A DNA stretch of 19,865 nucleotides from an uncultured Prosthecobacter sp. (GTDB lineage Bacteria; Verrucomicrobiota; Verrucomicrobiia; Verrucomicrobiales; Verrucomicrobiaceae): NCBI GenBank assembly GCA_947523045.1, contig CANNUR010000030.1, forward strand, positions 1 through 19,865, written 5' to 3'. A program made the position numbers and the translations under genes. Shown piece by piece: positions 17,528 through 19,865 of this stretch (within the stretch, counting starts at the first letter, position 1; each line of letters begins with the position of its first letter). The notes beneath the pieces are model-generated. The model ran no database searches. It worked only from the letters and a program-made list of their open reading frames with translations, and was not told where the DNA came from.

Positions 17528-18482
17528 CGGCGAGCTTGAGCCAGGCGCGGGTGTTGGTGTCGGCAATGCGCTGTACGACCTCGGGCGGACTGGCTCGCAG
17601 GGCGGCCACCTCGCGTTCGTAGGTGCTGATCAGGCGCACGACCTTGCCGTTGATTTCAGCGGCGTAGCTGTAGAAGGGCGAGTCACTGCCCCACAGGAAC
17701 TTGTCCGGATAAGCCGCCGCCAAGTCGGCGATGACGCGTGCCGGATCGCGGTAGTCACTGTCGAAACGGCGGTGGCGCGGGGCGATGAAGGGCATGTCGT
17801 GCACCGCGCCCTCGCAGTGGATGCCGTGCGCCGAGTTGTCGAACCAGGTGTTCGGCAAGGCGTTGACGCGGTCGAGGCACTCGCGGTCGAAGCGGCAGGA
17901 GTGGGCGAGGTTGAATCGCACGCGCGGGTTTTCCTCGGCGATGTCGAGGATGTCGCTGGCCTGCGCCCAGAGGTCGCTCTCGGCGACGCTGGAATGGATC
18001 AGGAAGGGGATGTCCCACTCCTCGGCCAGTTCCAGGAAGACCTTACCGCGGTTGCGCAGGTGCTTGATGTCGGCCTGCAGGATGGTCGTCTGCATCTTGA
18101 TGCCGTGGAAGCGGTAGCGACCACGGAGCTGGCGCAGCTCGCGCGCCTGGGCCTCCGGCTCGCGCATCGGGTCGGCCATGACAAAGGGCAGCACGCGCGG
18201 GGCGATCTCCGGAAAAAGCTCGAAGATCTCGCGCAGCAGGCGCAGGTTTTCCAGCGCATAGGGCACGCGGGCAAGCTGCAGGCCGCCCTCGCGCACCTCA
18301 TTGTCAAGGAACCCGCCCAGATCGAGGGCGGCATGGCTGACAAAGGGGAAGACCACCCAGCGGTCGATGCCGAGCGCCCCGCCCTCGTCGGTCATCGCCA
18401 CCAGGTGCTGGGCGTACGGAAAGTCGCCGTGCAGGTAAAACAGCAGGTCGGTGCCGACGTGGTTGTGGCAGTCGATGATCAT
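17508..18482 (-). CDS. Metal-dependent amidohydrolase, TIM-barrel (Amidohydro_2 type)
   Basis: A 324-residue cytoplasmic hydrolase or decarboxylase of the amidohydrolase superfamily. Metal-site residues are DCHNHVG (H6 and H8, the HxH motif), a mid-barrel histidine in FLIHSS, another in FNLAHSCRF, and the late aspartate in LWGSDSPF. Members of the PF04909 group include lactonases, decarboxylases and hydrolases of small aromatic or sugar-derived substrates; the exact reaction is unknown. It starts 24 nt after the stop of the nucleotide-binding-fold gene and its end overlaps the SDR start. With the SDR it could form a lactone-opening and dehydrogenase pair, but that is inference. Confidence 0.9.
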   Translation of the reverse strand: MIIDCHNHVGTDLLFYLHGDFPYAQHLVAMTDEGGALGIDRWVVFPFVSHAALDLGGFLDNEVREGGLQLARVPYALENLRLLREIFELFPEIAPRVLPFVMADPMREPEAQARELRQLRGRYRFHGIKMQTTILQADIKHLRNRGKVFLELAEEWDIPFLIHSSVAESDLWAQASDILDIAEENPRVRFNLAHSCRFDRECLDRVNALPNTWFDNSAHGIHCEGAVHDMPFIAPRHRRFDSDYRDPARVIADLAAAYPDKFLWGSDSPFYSYAAEINGKVVRLISTYEREVAALRASPPEVVQRIADTNTRAWLKLADESLLA

Positions 18483-18489
18483 CGCGACG

Positions 18490-18502
18490 GGCCGGACCGG
18501 CC
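18490..18502. promoter_or_regulatory. GC palindrome before the amidohydrolase start
   Basis: GGCCGGACCGGCC is a perfect palindrome around the central A, lying in the 24-nt gap between two minus-strand genes and ending 7 nt before the ATG at 18482. As RNA it could form a five-base stem over the ribosome-binding region. No good Shine-Dalgarno sequence is visible there, so coupling to the upstream gene is likely. Function is inferred. Confidence 0.3.
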
Positions 18503-18506
18503 GGGG

Positions 18507-18965
18507 TCAGCCGACGTGGAAGTTGGCGATCTTCTCGTTCACCGCACGCAGGCGGCGAGCGATGGTTTTGGCGACCCCGATGAGCAGCCAGGCAGCGGCA
18601 CCCGGGTACTCGTTGATGTAGCTCTCCAGGCTCTTCGAATCGATGAACCAGACCTGACTGAATTCGACGGCGGTCACCGTCGCACTGGCCGCCGAGGGAT
18701 CGAACAGGTTGATCTCGCCGACCGTTTCGCCAGTTTCCACCGCACCGAGCAGCACCTTGTGACCACCGCGGATCGCCGTGGCATGCAGCTTGCCGGAGAT
18801 GACAAAATAAAGGCCGGTCTGGTTCATGCCCTCCTCAATGAGGTGCTGGCCGGGCTGGACGGGGCGGAATTCTCCGTAGCCGCTGAGGATGTCGCGGTCG
18901 TCGTCGCCGAGAGGCTCAAGAATGCCGAGGGCGGGGAGCTGGGGGGTGCTGAAAGTGTCGCTCAT
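18507..18965 (-). CDS. Stand-alone cyclic nucleotide-binding-fold protein, no DNA-binding domain
   Basis: A 152-residue protein consisting of little more than one Crp-type cNMP-binding fold: LIEEGMNQTGLYFVISGKLHA, GETVGEINLFDP and ASATVTAVEFSQVWFI. There is no C-terminal helix-turn-helix, so it is not a Crp-like DNA binder. In the phosphate-binding cassette the usual arginine (R82 of E. coli CRP, in GE..LF....RSA) is replaced; here the sequence is SAASATV. Binding of cAMP is therefore doubtful. The ATG at 18965 is the first fitting start; upstream frame looks non-coding. It is the first gene of the amidohydrolase-SDR-acyltransferase run and has an AT-rich candidate promoter. It may act as a sensor partner or be a relic of a larger sensor. 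Confidence 0.87.
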   Translation of the reverse strand: MSDTFSTPQLPALGILEPLGDDDRDILSGYGEFRPVQPGQHLIEEGMNQTGLYFVISGKLHATAIRGGHKVLLGAVETGETVGEINLFDPSAASATVTAVEFSQVWFIDSKSLESYINEYPGAAAWLLIGVAKTIARRLRAVNEKIANFHVG

Positions 18966-18987
18966 ATTTTCGGGAATTCCGAGTTTA

Positions 18988-19014
18988 ATTAGAGGATGCG
19001 GCCCGGCTTGGCAA
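18988..19014 (-). promoter_or_regulatory. Candidate sigma70-type promoter for the nucleotide-binding-fold operon
   Basis: On the minus strand TTGCCA (19009-19014) and TCTAAT (18988-18993) resemble -35 and -10 boxes with a 15-base spacer, shorter than the usual 17. They lie in the most AT-rich patch of the divergent gap. A start a few bases downstream would give a leader of about 15 nt before the ATG at 18965. Weak evidence from match and location only. Confidence 0.35.
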
Positions 19015-19034
19015 GCCTGCGGCCTGAAAACCAC

Positions 19035-19052
19035 CCTGCACAGCGATGCAGG
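19035..19052. repeat. Small inverted repeat in the divergent gap
   Basis: CCTGCA (19035-19040) and TGCAGG (19047-19052) flank six bases in the 162-nt gap between the nucleotide-binding-fold gene and the DoxX-like gene. It could be an operator or a leader hairpin of the plus-strand gene. Nothing else in the gap is recognisable apart from the candidate promoter. Confidence 0.3.
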
Positions 19053-19127
19053 CGCTGCCAAATTTCGCTGGATTTCTCCAGGGCGCCGTTCAAACTCGCC
19101 CTTCCAACCCAACGCCCCTCACTCATC

Positions 19128-19646
19128 ATGTCCGAACCGTCCGCCACCTCCTGCTGCTCGCGCCTCGACCTCGCGTTTGCCAATCTTGTCACCCGTCTCT
19201 GGGTGGGCCTGCGACTGTTCATGGCGGGTGTCGACAAGTTCCGCGCCGGCGATGGAGTGGAAGCCACCTTCAACGCGGCCAACTACGAAACCAAGACCGG
19301 CCTCATCGCCAAGCTGATGTCCGACAACAGTTTCCTACCCGCCATCCTGCCGGCCAGCGCCATTGATGCCTACGCTCACAGCATCGGCTATGTCCTGCTC
19401 ATCGTCGGCGCCTGGGTCACCGTTGGCCTGCTCTCCGAATTCGCCCTCGTCGCCGCCGGCCTGACCTTCCTCTCGCTCGGTTTCGGCCTTGCCGCCCTGC
19501 CCGATGACACGGAAATGACGATCAACATCGGCATCGGCATCATGATCACCGTGCTGGCGCTCATGACCAACAAGTGCGCCTGGTTCTCCCTCGACGGCCT
19601 GTTCGGCCGTCACCGCGCCAAAAAAGCCGTCGCTCCGGAAGCCTGA
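19128..19646 (+). CDS. DoxX-like small membrane protein
   Basis: A 172-residue integral membrane protein from the ATG at 19128. The first helix ends with RLWVGLRLFMAGVDKFRAG, which resembles the DoxX opening (R..G..F...G..K). Three further hydrophobic segments follow: IGYVLLIVGAWVTVGLLSEF, ALVAAGLTFLSLGFGLAAL and the segment INIGIGIMITVLALM. DoxX-family proteins are poorly understood and are often linked to redox or quinone metabolism. Between helix 1 and helix 2 there is a soluble loop of about 50 residues. An N-terminal SCCS pair and a late NKC supply three cysteines. It is followed after 32 nt by a Tat-exported oxidoreductase and may be co-transcribed with it. The family call is moderate. 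Confidence 0.7.
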   Translation: MSEPSATSCCSRLDLAFANLVTRLWVGLRLFMAGVDKFRAGDGVEATFNAANYETKTGLIAKLMSDNSFLPAILPASAIDAYAHSIGYVLLIVGAWVTVGLLSEFALVAAGLTFLSLGFGLAALPDDTEMTINIGIGIMITVLALMTNKCAWFSLDGLFGRHRAKKAVAPEA

Positions 19647-19678
19647 GCCAGCCCTCGTGCGTATTCTGATCTGACGTC

Positions 19679-19865
19679 ATGAGCACCCCTCCCCTTTCCA
19701 CCGGGCTGTCCAGGTTCATGGACCGCCGCGCCTTCCTGCGCACCAGCGCCGTCACCGGTGCCGGTGTCTACCTCGCCACCAGCAAGGGCGCCATCGCCCA
19801 GGGCGAACAGGCCGGCCGCACCATCAAGTGCGCCCTCATCGGCTGCGGCGCCCAAGGCGACCGCC
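19679..19865 (+). CDS. Gfo/Idh/MocA-type oxidoreductase, Tat-exported (5' part, runs off the right edge)
   Basis: 62 codons are visible from the ATG at 19679. A twin-arginine motif (MDRRAFLRTSAVTG, R at residues 15 and 16) is followed by a hydrophobic stretch and an AQG-type cleavage region. The mature part begins with IKCALIGCGAQGDR, the NAD(P)-binding GxGxxG loop that opens Gfo/Idh/MocA sugar oxidoreductases. Exported members of the family are numerous in Planctomycetes and Verrucomicrobia and generally act on sugars or cyclitols. The catalytic and substrate regions are outside the window. A second ATG at 19718, just before the twin arginine, is an alternative start. Confidence 0.82.
   Translation, partial: MSTPPLSTGLSRFMDRRAFLRTSAVTGAGVYLATSKGAIAQGEQAGRTIKCALIGCGAQGDR

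Noticed and set aside
1..19865. CRISPR arrays, IS elements, phage or toxin-antitoxin modules
   Set aside because: No regularly spaced repeats, transposase or integrase motifs, or small paired genes were seen anywhere in the window.

Overview
The window is GC-rich (roughly two-thirds G+C by eye), densely coding bacterial DNA. It most likely comes from Verrucomicrobiota or a related PVC-group lineage. The main reason is a PSCyt1/DUF1549/DUF1553 (PSD1) protein directly followed by a DUF1501 protein, plus a second DUF1501 gene. Supporting signs are an exosortase with a fused EpsI-like domain, a secreted FAD-dependent oxidoreductase of the GGQF type, a DUF5009/NagX-like acyltransferase and several Tat-exported proteins. 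The phylum assignment is an inference; there is no rRNA or ribosomal protein gene here to settle it.

Layout. (1) 1-6191: a divergent block. A FadR/GntR-FCD regulator (718-1407, minus) is followed after 5 nt by a DUF1501 gene that runs off the left edge (1-712, minus). Facing away from them are a 1036-residue PSD1 cytochrome-type protein (1584-4694, plus) and its DUF1501 partner (4776-6191, plus). A perfect FadR-type operator palindrome lies at 1423-1433 in the divergent gap, so one regulator may control both arms. The start of the second DUF1501 gene lies inside a short repetitive sequence whose arms form an inverted repeat. (2) 6323-8638, plus: priA, the replication-restart helicase, complete with all eight zinc-binding cysteines. 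It converges on the next block with a hairpin that covers both stop codons. (3) 8648-14402, minus: an exosortase-EpsI fusion, an FAD-dependent oxidoreductase overlapping it by 4 nt (ATGA), and a membrane-anchored TPR-like protein. Divergent from these is a coiled-coil membrane protein with a HEAT-like C-terminus (14488-15525). (4) 15553-18965, minus: a probable four-gene operon, in transcription order a stand-alone cyclic-nucleotide-binding-fold protein, an amidohydrolase, an SDR dehydrogenase (20-nt overlap) and a DUF5009 acyltransferase. (5) 19128 to the end, plus: a DoxX-like membrane protein and the start of a Tat-exported Gfo/Idh/MocA oxidoreductase.

How the genes fit together. Regions 1, 4 and 5 look like periplasmic and cytoplasmic carbohydrate or carboxylate catabolism under local regulation, a common theme in polymer-degrading Verrucomicrobiota. 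Substrates cannot be read from the sequence. Region 3 looks like an envelope-sorting locus. Its oddest member is the oxidoreductase, which is translationally coupled to the sorting enzyme and ends in an SLH-like tail. No CRISPR array, tRNA, rRNA, IS element or phage gene was seen. No gap between genes exceeds 300 bases.
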